A DNA stretch of 36,096 nt from Eubacteriales bacterium (GCA_030694905.1 JAUYTY010000203.1:1-36096), one strand, 5' to 3'; shown: positions 16,628 through 24,775, counted from the stretch's first letter. A program made the numbers and translations. Notes: generated from the letters alone by a model not told the origin.

Positions 16628-16986
16628 GCAGTGTGGATTTCAGGAAAACTGCTTATTATGAAAATATGAGTGAATAATAAATATTAAATGTGATTTTTTA
16701 ATCAAAAAAATATAGCGCAGGTTCTTGAAAAATGATAAAATAAAAACAATATAATCATACCTTTCTCCTCACATCCCGTGAATTGACACAATTTAATTTT
16801 GATCAGGCATTCAAAACTAGAGAATGCTGAAAAATGATTAAGGGTGGTGATGAAACCAACGTCTTGTAAAGCATAATTCATTCAATTAAGTTTGTTAGCA
16901 TTCATCGCAACGAAGTCATATCAGTCTGATATGAGCTTCAGGTTTTGGTTATTAAATTAACCAAGTGTATGTGAAATGGAGGTATT
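16628..16986 (+). promoter_or_regulatory. Gene-free upstream region of the flavoprotein gene with a 19-bp palindrome
   Basis: No gene is seen in these 359 bases. TCATATCAG-T-CTGATATGA at 16916-16934 is a perfect inverted repeat lying 52 bp before the flavoprotein start codon, placed like an operator or a leader hairpin. A TATAAT at about 16750 has a poorly spaced TTGAAA upstream (19 nt), and TTGACA near 16784 lacks a good -10, so the promoter is not settled. The long leader hints at regulation by electron-acceptor supply, but nothing in it identifies the regulator. Confidence 0.45.
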
Positions 16987-18765
16987 ATGAAAAAGAATCT
17001 GAAAAAAATTATGATTTTAATGCTCGTTTTAGCATTTTTACTATCAGCATGTTCACCAGCTCCACAACCAACAACAGCAACAACGGCAGCACCAACAACA
17101 GCACCTCCTACCGAACCTAGCGGCATGAAGCCAGGGAAGTATATCGGAGAGGTTAGGGGATATAATGCTATGGTTAAGGTAGAGACGGAAGTTGACGCTG
17201 ACAAGATTTTATCCGTCACTGTTGTAGATCATAAAGAAACCCTTGGAATAGGAACAAATGCCGTTGATCTTATGCCTCAAAAATTTGTAGATGCACAATC
17301 TGTTGCAGTAGATGTAGTAACTGGCGCTACAGCAACAAGCTTGGCAATAACCTTCTCGGTTAGAAGCGCGCTTGAGCAAGCAGGGGCCGATATGGCCACT
17401 TTTACTGTCAAACCGGCACCACCAACACCTAAAGATGCAGCCTATGATGCAGGTGTTGTGGTCATTGGCGGTGGGATAGCAGGACTCACTTCAGCGCTAC
17501 AAGCTACCTTGAATGGCGCAAAGGTCATACTTGTTGAAAAAATGGACGTGGTGGGTGGCAATTCAATTCGTTCTTCAGGTGGATTCAATGTGGCGGGACA
17601 TCCCCAACAAATAGAGGCCATTGGTCTGACACAAAGAACCGATCCTGAGCAGTTTATCGAGTTCACAATGAAAGGTGGACATCAGATGAATGACCCTGCT
17701 CTTGTCCGCTATATGGTTGAAAACTCAGCAGCCGCATTTGATTGGTTGGCAACCATCGGTATGGAACCGAGATTTGGCGAGAGCAAGACAGGTGGCAGTG
17801 TCCCAGGAAATGCCCCGGGTCTTGTTGTAGGACTTGAAGAACGCTTTAAAGAAGCAGGTGGTGTAATTCTGCTTGGCACTAAGGTCACTGAGATTGTCAT
17901 GAAGGATGGCGCTGCAGCTGGTGTCATTGCGACCAGCAAAGATGGTGGAACTGTTACGGTTAGCGCTAAAGCTGTTGTTCTTGCAGCAGGTGGATTTGGT
18001 GCCAATCTTGACATGGTAACCGAGCTGGATCCTAGTCTTAAAGGATTTGTAACCAACAATAGCCCTAGCGCAACAGGTGATGGCATTGCTTTGGCTCAGA
18101 ATGTGGGGGCGGCGATCCGGGATTTGAATGAGATTCAAATTCACCCGACCGTGCATAATCCTTCTTCCACTATGGTGACAGAGGGGGCTAGAAGTGCCGG
18201 TGCCATACTGATCAACACATCCGGCAAGAGATTTACAGATGAGGTTAACTTCCGTGATGTGGTATCCGCTGCTATTTTAGAGCAGGATCAAGGCTTTGCA
18301 TATATTCTCATGAATCAGGATCTTGTTGACACCAATACCAATATTCAGGGTTATTACAATATTGGATTGCTCAAGAAATTTGATACACTTGCAGAGGTAG
18401 CTGCATTCATGAAAATAGATGCTGCTGTAATTCAAGAGACAGTGGACACTTGGAACAGTTATGTTGCAAACAAAAATGATCCGGAGTTCAAAAGTCAATT
18501 TGACTGGCGCCGTGACTTAAGCAAAGGCCCTTATTATACAATTGATGTCGCTCCAGGGATACACCATACTATGGGTGGTGTGGTCATTAATACTAACGGT
18601 GAAGTAATTTCCACAACAGGGGACATAATTCCAGGTCTGTTTGCTTGCGGAGAAGTCACAGGTGGTGTACATGGTGGCAATAGAGTCGGTGGTAATGCGA
18701 TCACTGATTGTCTGGTATATGGTATGACAGCTGGAATCAATTCCGCTGCGTATGTGAAAAACTGA
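16987..18765 (+). CDS. Extracellular flavinylated fumarate/urocanate-reductase-like flavoprotein (lipoprotein)
   Basis: 592 residues, TGGAGG before the ATG. A lipoprotein signal ends at LSAC (Cys22). A TTAAP-type linker follows (about 24-45), then an FMN-binding domain (about 47-135) with DVVTGAT at 109-115, the ApbE flavinylation motif, where a Thr would carry covalent FMN. From about 152 a FAD-binding domain: VVVIGGGIAGL at 157-167, VEKMDVVGGNS near 183-192, and the C-terminal GGVVINTNGEV and VHGGNRVGGNAITDCLVYG segments of fumarate-reductase flavoproteins. This is the UrdA/fumarate reductase architecture: electrons pass from FMN to FAD and reduce an alkene substrate (fumarate, urocanate, acrylate type) outside the membrane, giving anaerobic respiration. 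No heme motif is present. The substrate cannot be fixed; ApbE and the membrane electron donor are not in the window. Confidence 0.92.
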   Translation: MKKNLKKIMILMLVLAFLLSACSPAPQPTTATTAAPTTAPPTEPSGMKPGKYIGEVRGYNAMVKVETEVDADKILSVTVVDHKETLGIGTNAVDLMPQKFVDAQSVAVDVVTGATATSLAITFSVRSALEQAGADMATFTVKPAPPTPKDAAYDAGVVVIGGGIAGLTSALQATLNGAKVILVEKMDVVGGNSIRSSGGFNVAGHPQQIEAIGLTQRTDPEQFIEFTMKGGHQMNDPALVRYMVENSAAAFDWLATIGMEPRFGESKTGGSVPGNAPGLVVGLEERFKEAGGVILLGTKVTEIVMKDGAAAGVIATSKDGGTVTVSAKAVVLAAGGFGANLDMVTELDPSLKGFVTNNSPSATGDGIALAQNVGAAIRDLNEIQIHPTVHNPSSTMVTEGARSAGAILINTSGKRFTDEVNFRDVVSAAILEQDQGFAYILMNQDLVDTNTNIQGYYNIGLLKKFDTLAEVAAFMKIDAAVIQETVDTWNSYVANKNDPEFKSQFDWRRDLSKGPYYTIDVAPGIHHTMGGVVINTNGEVISTTGDIIPGLFACGEVTGGVHGGNRVGGNAITDCLVYGMTAGINSAAYVKN

Positions 18766-18788
18766 TATTTTAAAAAAGTCTAATCACC

Positions 18789-18822
18789 AAAATCCCACAG
18801 ATTCATTCTGTGGGATTTTTAT
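18789..18822 (+). terminator. Intrinsic terminator after the flavoprotein gene
   Basis: AAAATCCCACAGA pairs with TCTGTGGGATTTT around a short loop, continuing into T residues. Confidence 0.88.
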
Positions 18823-18958
18823 TGAAAAAATCAAGTTTCATTAAAAGTAATTTAGAAAATGATGAAAATCAACATGTCATAAGTAAATGGTGCTACAATG
18901 ACAAAAAAAGAGAAATGACTGGCATAGAATGCAAAGGAATAATTGTAAAGGAGCACTT

Positions 18959-19531
18959 ATGATTAAGATAGAGGACGTATCATTTACCTACCCCGTTACA
19001 CAGAAAAAGGCGATTAATCATCTCCAATTTGAAATCGAAAAGGGAGAGATTTTTGGTTTTTTAGGGTCTAGCGGTGCAGGGAAGACAACGACACAGCGCC
19101 TTATTATCGGATTGCTGAAGGGATACAAGGGACATATTCATGTGATGGGGAAAGAACGCAGCCAATGGGGTAATGATAGAGCTTTATTATGCGATTTTAG
19201 GGGTCTATTCGATTTCATTTGGTAGATTGATTTTTATCGCTGTCCTATGCTCGTTATTTGCCGCATCTGTTGGACTTTTGTTTTTTGCTCTTGCAAGTGA
19301 CAAGATCAAAGGTCTTACCTATGCCAAGGGCATGAACTTCTTTATTCTCTTTGCTTTTTCGGATTTGTTGGGAGTCCCTTGGCTTTCTTACCTGAGCGCT
19401 TTATTCGCGACTTTCTGGCTTTCCGGTTTAATCAGGGGATCCTTTTCAATACAAACAATCGCTGGTGGTCGTTTTATGCTGGTTTGCAGCGATGGTCTTT
19501 TTCACTCATAAGAGAGGGAAGTAGGTTTTGA
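18959..19531 (+). pseudogene. ABC transporter remnant: ATPase N-terminus joined to permease C-terminus
   Basis: From the ATG at 18959 (AAGGAG upstream) the frame encodes the first 75 or so residues of an ABC ATPase, with Walker A GSSGAGKTTT, ending at SQWGND. At about 19170 the coding switches frame into IELYYAILGVYSISFGRLIF and further membrane helices, the C-terminal part of an ABC-2 type permease of the drug/fluoroquinolone-export kind. The signature motif, Walker B and the first permease helices are gone, so an internal deletion of over a kilobase fused two adjacent genes. After about 19430 the best permease-like coding (NTNNRWWSFYAGLQRW) is in yet another frame, indicating a second frameshift; that frame ends at 19531. 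An extended -10 (TGCTACAAT, 18891-18899) may still drive it. Not functional. Confidence 0.8.
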
Positions 19532-19535
19532 AAAC

Positions 19536-19566
19536 AAAAGCCACAGACGGGATCTGTGGTTTTTGA
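19536..19566. terminator. Bidirectional intrinsic terminator
   Basis: CCACAGA (19541-19547) pairs with TCTGTGG (19553-19559), flanked by A-rich sequence on the left and T-rich on the right. It ends the ABC remnant rightward and the selenium operon leftward (stem then CTTTTGTTTT). Confidence 0.85.
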
Positions 19567-19574
19567 TTAAAACT

Positions 19575-19811
19575 TTACTCGCCATCAAAGATAAGCTTGT
19601 TGTCTTCACCATGGATTAAAAAAATTTTTTCGATTTCATCACTAATCAAGTTTTCAATGCTTCCATCATAATTGATTTTAGCACTAATACTGCAGTTGGA
19701 ACTCAGTATACGAGGTACCGGCATTAATTCGCAGGATATGTTGTTTTTTTTGCATTTCCTCTCGAACTTAATAGCGCCTGAATGGGTAAAGAATAATATC
19801 ATATATTCCAT
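19575..19811 (-). CDS. DUF3343 protein, putative Se/S carrier-like
   Basis: 78 residues. The start MEYMILFFTHSGAIKFERKC fits the DUF3343 pattern (YLVLFHSTHDAIKAEKxL-like), followed by SCELMPVPRILSSNCSISAKI, with a conserved cysteine after the P-R-xx-SS-C pattern. Family members are small proteins linked to selenium and sulfur trafficking in anaerobes and were proposed as carriers holding the chalcogen on the cysteine. It follows the TusA-like gene by 2 nt and ends the leftward yedE operon, which agrees with this role. Experimental function is not established. Confidence 0.8.
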   Translation of the reverse strand: MEYMILFFTHSGAIKFERKCKKNNISCELMPVPRILSSNCSISAKINYDGSIENLISDEIEKIFLIHGEDNKLIFDGE

Positions 19812-19813
19812 GT

Positions 19814-20020
19814 TTATTTCTTTGCCTCTAAAATAAAATCTTCCCCATCTTCTGTAATTTTAGTGGTGTATCCAGAGCTTTTGAGAAATCTTTCTACATT
19901 TCCTTTTGCGGTATTGTTATCTACTAATATTTCTAATCCTTCAGGATTTTTATCCAATGCTTTTTTGGTCATCAGGACCGGTTGAGGGCAACTCATGCCT
20001 CTTGTGTCTATTCTATTCAT
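19814..20020 (-). CDS. TusA/YedF-type sulfurtransferase (Se/S carrier)
   Basis: 68 residues, the length of a bare TusA domain. MNRIDTRGMSCPQPVLMTKKAL contains the family's Cys-Pro-x-Pro motif at the end of the first strand; the cysteine would carry persulfide or perselenide. The usual LEVLVDNxTAxxNVxRF segment follows (LEILVDNNTAKGNVERFLKS). In many anaerobes YedF is a longer TusA-DsrE fusion; here only the TusA part exists and DUF3343 follows as a separate gene. It lies 12 nt after yedE in the same operon, so it likely takes selenium or sulfur brought in by YedE or released by the nearby desulfurase. Confidence 0.9.
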   Translation of the reverse strand: MNRIDTRGMSCPQPVLMTKKALDKNPEGLEILVDNNTAKGNVERFLKSSGYTTKITEDGEDFILEAKK

Positions 20021-20032
20021 AAAATCTTCTCC

Positions 20033-21094
20033 TCATATATTAGTTTTTGCTAAATCATCTGAATTGAAATACGAAATTATTGCTAAAAACACGAATATTA
20101 TGATAACAGATACCTTACCATTAAGAGTTGCACCTGCTGGACTTGAAGCCAATCCAAAGTTATGGGCTATGGCAGCTCCCACAATCATTCCCATCACACT
20201 AACGACAGAATCCGTATTACCTTCTCCTGATAAAATCAGCTGTCTAAGTGGACATCCGCCTAATAGAACAGATCCCCAGCCTACAACTGCCATTCCCAGG
20301 AAGTTCCAGAGTCCGTCGGTATGGGCAACAGGTTGACCTGCAAATCCAAGATTAAAGAATCCTAAAGATATGTTTCCGATGAAACTTACGACAATAATAG
20401 ATATAAAGCCTAGCAGAAGATAGTTATCTTTAAAGAGCATCATATCTCTAGAACCACCAACCATGCACAGTCTGGTTTTTTGTGCCAATACGCCTACTAT
20501 AAGTCCTGCGGCTAGAGACATTAGAATAGGTGCCGCTTGTGATCCCGGTCCAGTTTCACTGAAAAATATAAAGGCGGGAGCAGTTATAAGAAGTATAAAC
20601 CAGCCTACATTTACTACAGGGAAAATATAGCCTTCAATTTTAGGCATTTTATAATTTCTTTTGAGATTGAATCCTTTATTTAAGAATCTTACGCCAACTA
20701 AAATACCGGCTAAAAACCCAGCTAATCCAACTATAGCATTTAAATCTCCAGCGCCTATTCTTAACACCATTCTTAAAGGACATCCTAAAAACACTAAAGC
20801 TCCAATCATCACAACCATGCCTAGCATAAATCTCATAAATGGCGCGGACCCTCCTCTAGATTCAAACTCTTTGTTTTTAAGAGATATCAAAAAAGCCCCC
20901 AATACCAGTCCAATAATCTCAGGCCTTATGTATTGAACGACTCCGGCTCTGTGTAATCCCAATGCGCCTGCGATATCTCTCAAAAAGCATGCTATGCAGT
21001 ATCCCATATTGCCGGGGTTGCCATAATAACCTAGAATTACGGATATAAGACCAACTGCTCCTCCTGCAAGTATAATTCCTTTTTTTCCTTTCAT
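20033..21094 (-). CDS. yedE: YedE-family putative selenium transporter
   Basis: 353 residues, GGAGG 7 nt before the ATG. About ten hydrophobic helices in two homologous halves of the YeeE/YedE type. Each half carries a conserved Cys motif: GYCIACFLRD near the N-terminus, FLGCPLRMVLRIGAGD near residues 103-118, then TRLCMVGGSRDM and LLGGCPLRQLILSGEGN in the second half. YeeE relatives import thiosulfate; the YedE branch is assigned to selenium transport because it clusters with selenium genes. Here it leads an operon with TusA-like and DUF3343 proteins and is divergent from a desulfurase-LysR pair, matching that context. The substrate is inferred. Confidence 0.88.
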   Translation of the reverse strand: MKGKKGIILAGGAVGLISVILGYYGNPGNMGYCIACFLRDIAGALGLHRAGVVQYIRPEIIGLVLGAFLISLKNKEFESRGGSAPFMRFMLGMVVMIGALVFLGCPLRMVLRIGAGDLNAIVGLAGFLAGILVGVRFLNKGFNLKRNYKMPKIEGYIFPVVNVGWFILLITAPAFIFFSETGPGSQAAPILMSLAAGLIVGVLAQKTRLCMVGGSRDMMLFKDNYLLLGFISIIVVSFIGNISLGFFNLGFAGQPVAHTDGLWNFLGMAVVGWGSVLLGGCPLRQLILSGEGNTDSVVSVMGMIVGAAIAHNFGLASSPAGATLNGKVSVIIIFVFLAIISYFNSDDLAKTNI

Positions 21095-21145
21095 TCATGC
21101 CTCCTCATAGATGTTTTTGATTTCGATATTAGTTTAACAATTGCT

Positions 21146-21169
21146 CATTTTAATGTAAAATGGATTATA
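21146..21169 (-). promoter_or_regulatory. yedE promoter with palindromic operator
   Basis: Read leftward, TATAAT (21169-21164) is a perfect -10 with a weak -35. Directly downstream, across the expected start point, lies the palindrome CATTTTA-ATG-TAAAATG (21146-21162), suited to a repressor. The -10 part is clear; the operator is a guess from symmetry. Confidence 0.5.
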
Positions 21170-21185
21170 CTAATCGTTCTAGAGT

Positions 21186-21239
21186 GACTGATAAGTAATA
21201 CCTATAGTGATTGTTAAAAAGACTGATAGATAATATAAT
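21186..21239 (+). promoter_or_regulatory. Promoter of the desulfurase-lysR operon with upstream direct repeat
   Basis: TTGTTA (21211-21216), a 17-nt spacer and TATAAT (21234-21239) form a good sigma-A promoter; the transcript would start about 21246. GACTGATAAGTAAT (about 21186) recurs as GACTGATAGATAAT (about 21221), overlapping the promoter and usable as a LysR or other regulator site. Confidence 0.7.
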
Positions 21240-21282
21240 GAGACATAAATTACGACATAATCATCAATTGATCATTAGTTAA

Positions 21283-21357
21283 AAGGAGACGAAAAACTGT
21301 GGTCTGAGTCTCCTTCTAACAGTCAAGGCTGTATAGTTATAGGTACAAATCCACAGT
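21283..21357 (+). ncRNA. Structured leader RNA with H-type pseudoknot (candidate riboswitch)
   Basis: Within the leader of about 220 nt, AAGGAGAC (21283-21290) pairs with GTCTCCTT (21308-21315). The loop of that stem contains ACTGTGG (21296-21302), which pairs perfectly with CCACAGT (21351-21357), so the two helices interlock as a pseudoknot. A small hairpin ACAG/CTGT (21319-21332) sits between. The desulfurase start codon, 110 nt downstream, has only a weak ribosome site, fitting control in the leader. I know no riboswitch class with this layout; selenium or sulfur sensing is suggested only by the genes. Confidence 0.5.
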
Positions 21358-21466
21358 GCTTAACTTATTATACCGAAGTAAATGAGTTTCAAGATATAAA
21401 AAAACAAAGAAAGGAAAATATAATCCAATCACCTATTAAAGGATAATTAGATTATACGAGACGTTT

Positions 21467-22615
21467 ATGAGACAAGTCTATCTAGATAATGGCGCCACAT
21501 CTTTTCCAAAAGCACCAGGTGTAGCCGAGAGTATATCCGACTATATTTTAAATGTTGGATCAAATGTGAATCGAGGTGCTTATAGCTCTTCGTATAAGGC
21601 TGAAAACACTGTCTATGAAACGAGAGAACTCATATGTCAACTTTTCAGTTTTAACAAGCCTGAAAATGTTGTGTTCACTAAAAATGTCACAGAAAGTCTT
21701 AATGTGCTTATCAAGGGTCTGGTAAAAGAAAATGACCACGTAATCGTATCTTCAATGGAGCATAATGCGGTCATGAGACCTTTGAATGCTTTAGGCAATA
21801 AAATCGAATACACTAAGGTACAATGTAATGTATTGGGAGAACTGGACATAAAGGATTTTGAGAATTCCATTAAACCAAATACGAAAGCGGTGGTCATGAC
21901 CCATGCTTCCAATGTCTGTGGCACTATATTGGATTTAGAGGAGGTTGGGCGGATATGTAAGGAAAAAGGAATTTCTTTCATTGTGGATAGTGCACAGTCA
22001 GCTGGGTTTTTAGATATTGGTTTTAATCAATTAAATGCGGATGCCATAGGCTTTACAGGACACAAAGGTTTGTTGGGACCTCAAGGTATCGGTGGATTCA
22101 TAATCAATGACAAGCTGGTTGAAAAAATGGATACTTTTATAGAAGGCGGAACGGGAAGCCTATCCGATTCAGAATTCCAACCGGATTATATGCCGGATAA
22201 ATTCGAATCTGGAACTTTAAATATCCCTGGACTTTTTGGCCTAAATGCCTCTTTAAAGTATATATTGAAAGAAGGATTGGACAGTATAAGGGAAAAGGAA
22301 TTACACCTTCTTGATCAATTTATGCAGGGTATTTATGATATGAAAAATATTGAAATAATAGGGAAGAGGTCATTACTTGAAAGAACGGGAATTATATCCC
22401 TGGATTTTGTAAATAAGGATAACGGCCTTATCTCTCATGAACTCAGTAAAGATTTCGGTATTATGACTAGATGTGGTATGCATTGTGCGCCATCGGCTCA
22501 TAAAACCTTAGGAACTTATCCAAGAGGCACAGTGAGATTTGGATTCAGTCATTTTAATACTTTTGAAGAAATTAAGTACACAATTGATTCAGTAAAGAGA
22601 TTGGCCAGCAAATAA
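21467..22615 (+). CDS. NifS/Csd-type cysteine desulfurase or selenocysteine lyase
   Basis: 382 residues of the class V aminotransferase fold. VYLDNGATSFPKAP opens the family's N-terminus; SSMEHNAVMRP (95-105) has the His stacking on PLP; VDSAQSAGFLDIG (173-185) holds the PLP-nitrogen Asp; FTGHKGLLGPQG contains the PLP lysine (Lys200); RCGMHCAPSAHKTLGT (335-350) holds two cysteines, Cys340 in the position of the catalytic one. It releases S or Se from (seleno)cysteine onto the cysteine. In selenium gene sets such enzymes feed selenophosphate synthesis; here it is divergent from yedE/tusA/DUF3343 and cotranscribed with a LysR gene. The ribosome site is weak (no AGGAGG within 15 nt), perhaps due to leader control. 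Confidence 0.88.
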   Translation: MRQVYLDNGATSFPKAPGVAESISDYILNVGSNVNRGAYSSSYKAENTVYETRELICQLFSFNKPENVVFTKNVTESLNVLIKGLVKENDHVIVSSMEHNAVMRPLNALGNKIEYTKVQCNVLGELDIKDFENSIKPNTKAVVMTHASNVCGTILDLEEVGRICKEKGISFIVDSAQSAGFLDIGFNQLNADAIGFTGHKGLLGPQGIGGFIINDKLVEKMDTFIEGGTGSLSDSEFQPDYMPDKFESGTLNIPGLFGLNASLKYILKEGLDSIREKELHLLDQFMQGIYDMKNIEIIGKRSLLERTGIISLDFVNKDNGLISHELSKDFGIMTRCGMHCAPSAHKTLGTYPRGTVRFGFSHFNTFEEIKYTIDSVKRLASK

Positions 22616-22634
22616 TTTTGAGGAAGGTAGTGTT

Positions 22635-23543
22635 TTGGAATTTAATCAATTAGAGAGTTTTTTAAGTGTGGTAAAACACAAAAGTTTTTCTAAGGCTGCA
22701 AAGGAGATGTATCTGACTCAGCCAACTGTCAGTAATAACATTCAAAACTTAGAACGAGAGTTGAAGAGTATTCTTTTAGATAGGAAAAGCAAAACGGTTA
22801 CTTTAACAGATGCAGGAAAGGAATTTTATACATATGCCCTTGAACTTATAAACACAAGAGATAAGGCGAAATTTGTTCTAATGGAAAAATCCGACAGCAT
22901 TGAAGGAGAAATAAATATAAATGCCAGTTCTATTCCTGAACAGTATCTTCTTCCCTATATCATTAAAGGGTTTACAAAAAAATATCCCCTAGTCACATTT
23001 ATCGTCACGCATAAAAATTCCAAAGATGTGGTGGATGATATACTGAAAGGGAAAAACAACTTCGGTATAGTGGGTGCTAAATATGCCTCTGAAGTATTAG
23101 AGTACATTGATTTTTACCAAGACGAGCTTGTTTTAGCTGTGCCGAACAACGAAAATTACAATTGGCTTTCCGAAACTGTAAATATTGAGTGCTTGTTTTC
23201 AGATAAACTAATATTTAGGAAAAAAGGTTCGGGCACAAGATTATTGGTGGAAAAGCGTTTTTTTGATTTAGGCATTCATTTAGATGATCTAAATATAACT
23301 TCTTTTATAGACAGCAATGAAATGATAAAAAAAATGATTGAATTAGAGTTAGGCATAAGTTTTATTTCAAAAATTGCTATAAAAAACGAAATAGATTTAG
23401 GCTTAATCAAAACCTATAAAATAAAAGATCTTGAATTAAAGCGAAATTTCTATTTCGTACATCATAAGCACAGAACCTTATCGCCAGTAGTAGAAGCTTT
23501 CAGAGATTTTTTAATAAACTGGAAGGGAACTCAATTTGAGTGA
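22635..23543 (+). CDS. LysR-family regulator, selenium-module type
   Basis: 302 residues from a TTG start at 22635 after GAGGAAGG. The N-terminal winged helix is MEFNQLESFLSVVKHKSFSKAAKEM with YLTQPTVSNNIQNLERELK as recognition helix (about 27-45). A linker helix and a periplasmic-binding-protein-like effector domain (about 90-295, starting EGEINI) follow. It closely follows the desulfurase gene (19 nt), so it probably regulates the selenium genes on one or both sides, with sites in the divergent region at 21100-21240. The assignment to selenium is by context. It ends 5 bp before the convergent ychF stop, with no obvious terminator between them. Confidence 0.88.
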   Translation: MEFNQLESFLSVVKHKSFSKAAKEMYLTQPTVSNNIQNLERELKSILLDRKSKTVTLTDAGKEFYTYALELINTRDKAKFVLMEKSDSIEGEININASSIPEQYLLPYIIKGFTKKYPLVTFIVTHKNSKDVVDDILKGKNNFGIVGAKYASEVLEYIDFYQDELVLAVPNNENYNWLSETVNIECLFSDKLIFRKKGSGTRLLVEKRFFDLGIHLDDLNITSFIDSNEMIKKMIELELGISFISKIAIKNEIDLGLIKTYKIKDLELKRNFYFVHHKHRTLSPVVEAFRDFLINWKGTQFE

Positions 23544-23548
23544 CCATC

Positions 23549-24640
23549 CTAAACGTTAAATCGGAACAGCACCACATCACCGTCTTTGATGACGTATTCC
23601 TTGCCTTCTAATCTTAGGAGGCCTTTTTCTTTTGCGGCAATCATGGATCCGACCTGCTCCAGAACGTCAAAGGCAACTATCTCCGCTCGGATAAAGCCTC
23701 TCTCGATGTCTGAGTGGATTTTGCCAGCAGCCTGTGGAGCCTTTGTTCCGTTCTTGATAGTCCAAGCCCTTGATTCCTCAGGTCCCGTTGTCAGGAAGGA
23801 TATCAATCCAAGAAGCTTGTAGCTAGCACGGATCAATTTATCCAATCCAGGCTCATTGATGCCTGATTCCTCTAGATACATCTGTTTCTCTTCCTTATCG
23901 AGCTCGGAGATTTCCGCTTCTATTTTTCCGCAAATGGAGATGACCTCTGACCCGTCTCTTGCGGCGTATTCCTTAATTCTATTGATGTGTGGATTTGTAT
24001 CGATGGTATCCAGGTCTTCCTCGTTGATGTTGGCCGCGTATAGTATCGGTTTTGCGGTTATCAGATTCAGTGTCCTGACTAGCTTATCCTCCTCGTCAGT
24101 AAACTCCATCTGACGGACAGGCTTTTCCTGCTCTAGGTTTTCCACTATCCGAGATACCAACTCATACTCTGAGCTCTGCGATTTGTCACCTCTTGAGGTT
24201 TTGGCCAGCCGATCTCTTCTTTTCAACAGCATCTCAAGATCTGACAGGATAAGCTCAAGCTCGATGATCTCTATATCCCTGATTGGGTCCAGAATGCCTT
24301 CAACGTGGGAGACATTCTCATCCTCAAAGCATCTGACAACGTGAACGATGGCGGATACCTCTCTGATATGTGAAAGGAATTTGTTGCCTAGTCCCTCTCC
24401 CTTGCTGGCTCCCTTTACCAGTCCTGCTATATCATAAAATTCCATGGCGGTATGAACTATTTTCTTGGATTTGCTCATTGTTGACAGATAATCCAAACGA
24501 TGATCCGGAACAGCGACAACCCCTACATTGGGTTCGATGGTACAAAATGGATAATTGGCTGATTCTGCTCCGGCTGATGTTATTGCGTTGAATAAAGTGC
24601 TCTTGCCCACATTTGGCAATCCTACTATTCCCATTTTCAT
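23549..24640 (-). CDS. ychF: YchF/OLA1-type ribosome-associated ATPase
   Basis: 363 residues from the ATG at 24640 behind AAAGGA, exactly the family length; upstream in-frame starts lack a ribosome site. G1 GLPNVGKST (7-15), G3 DIAGLVKGASKGEGLGNKFL, and the altered G4 motif with NxxE (ANINEED) that makes the family prefer ATP over GTP. The C-terminal TGS domain (YKLLGLISFLTTGPEESRAW ... HSDIERGFIRAEIVAF) is complete. YchF binds the ribosome and acts in translation and stress responses. Single gene, convergent with lysR and divergent from the pst operon. Confidence 0.97.
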   Translation of the reverse strand: MKMGIVGLPNVGKSTLFNAITSAGAESANYPFCTIEPNVGVVAVPDHRLDYLSTMSKSKKIVHTAMEFYDIAGLVKGASKGEGLGNKFLSHIREVSAIVHVVRCFEDENVSHVEGILDPIRDIEIIELELILSDLEMLLKRRDRLAKTSRGDKSQSSEYELVSRIVENLEQEKPVRQMEFTDEEDKLVRTLNLITAKPILYAANINEEDLDTIDTNPHINRIKEYAARDGSEVISICGKIEAEISELDKEEKQMYLEESGINEPGLDKLIRASYKLLGLISFLTTGPEESRAWTIKNGTKAPQAAGKIHSDIERGFIRAEIVAFDVLEQVGSMIAAKEKGLLRLEGKEYVIKDGDVVLFRFNV

Positions 24641-24730
24641 AATTGCACGTCCTTTCATTAAAATGTACAGGACATTATATAATAGAACCATTTTAACTTC
24701 AACAAAAACTATTTAAATCCCTTTCATCAC

Positions 24731-24775
24731 TTAACACAGTCTTAACATTCAGTTAACACGGACACAACATATAAT
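24731..24775 (+). promoter_or_regulatory. PhoP (Pho) box and promoter of the pst operon
   Basis: Three exact TTAACA hexamers at 24731, 24742 and 24753, spaced 11 bp apart, form the Gram-positive PhoP box. TATAAT follows at 24770-24775. The -35 region (ATTCAG) is poor and overlapped by the box, so the promoter should depend on phosphorylated PhoP, switched on by phosphate starvation. Confidence 0.92.

Noticed and set aside
21283-21360. Selenocysteine tRNA (selC) or other tRNA in the selenium divergent region
   Set aside because: No acceptor-stem pairing, no T-loop GTTCRA and no CCA-type end; the pairing is a pseudoknot instead.
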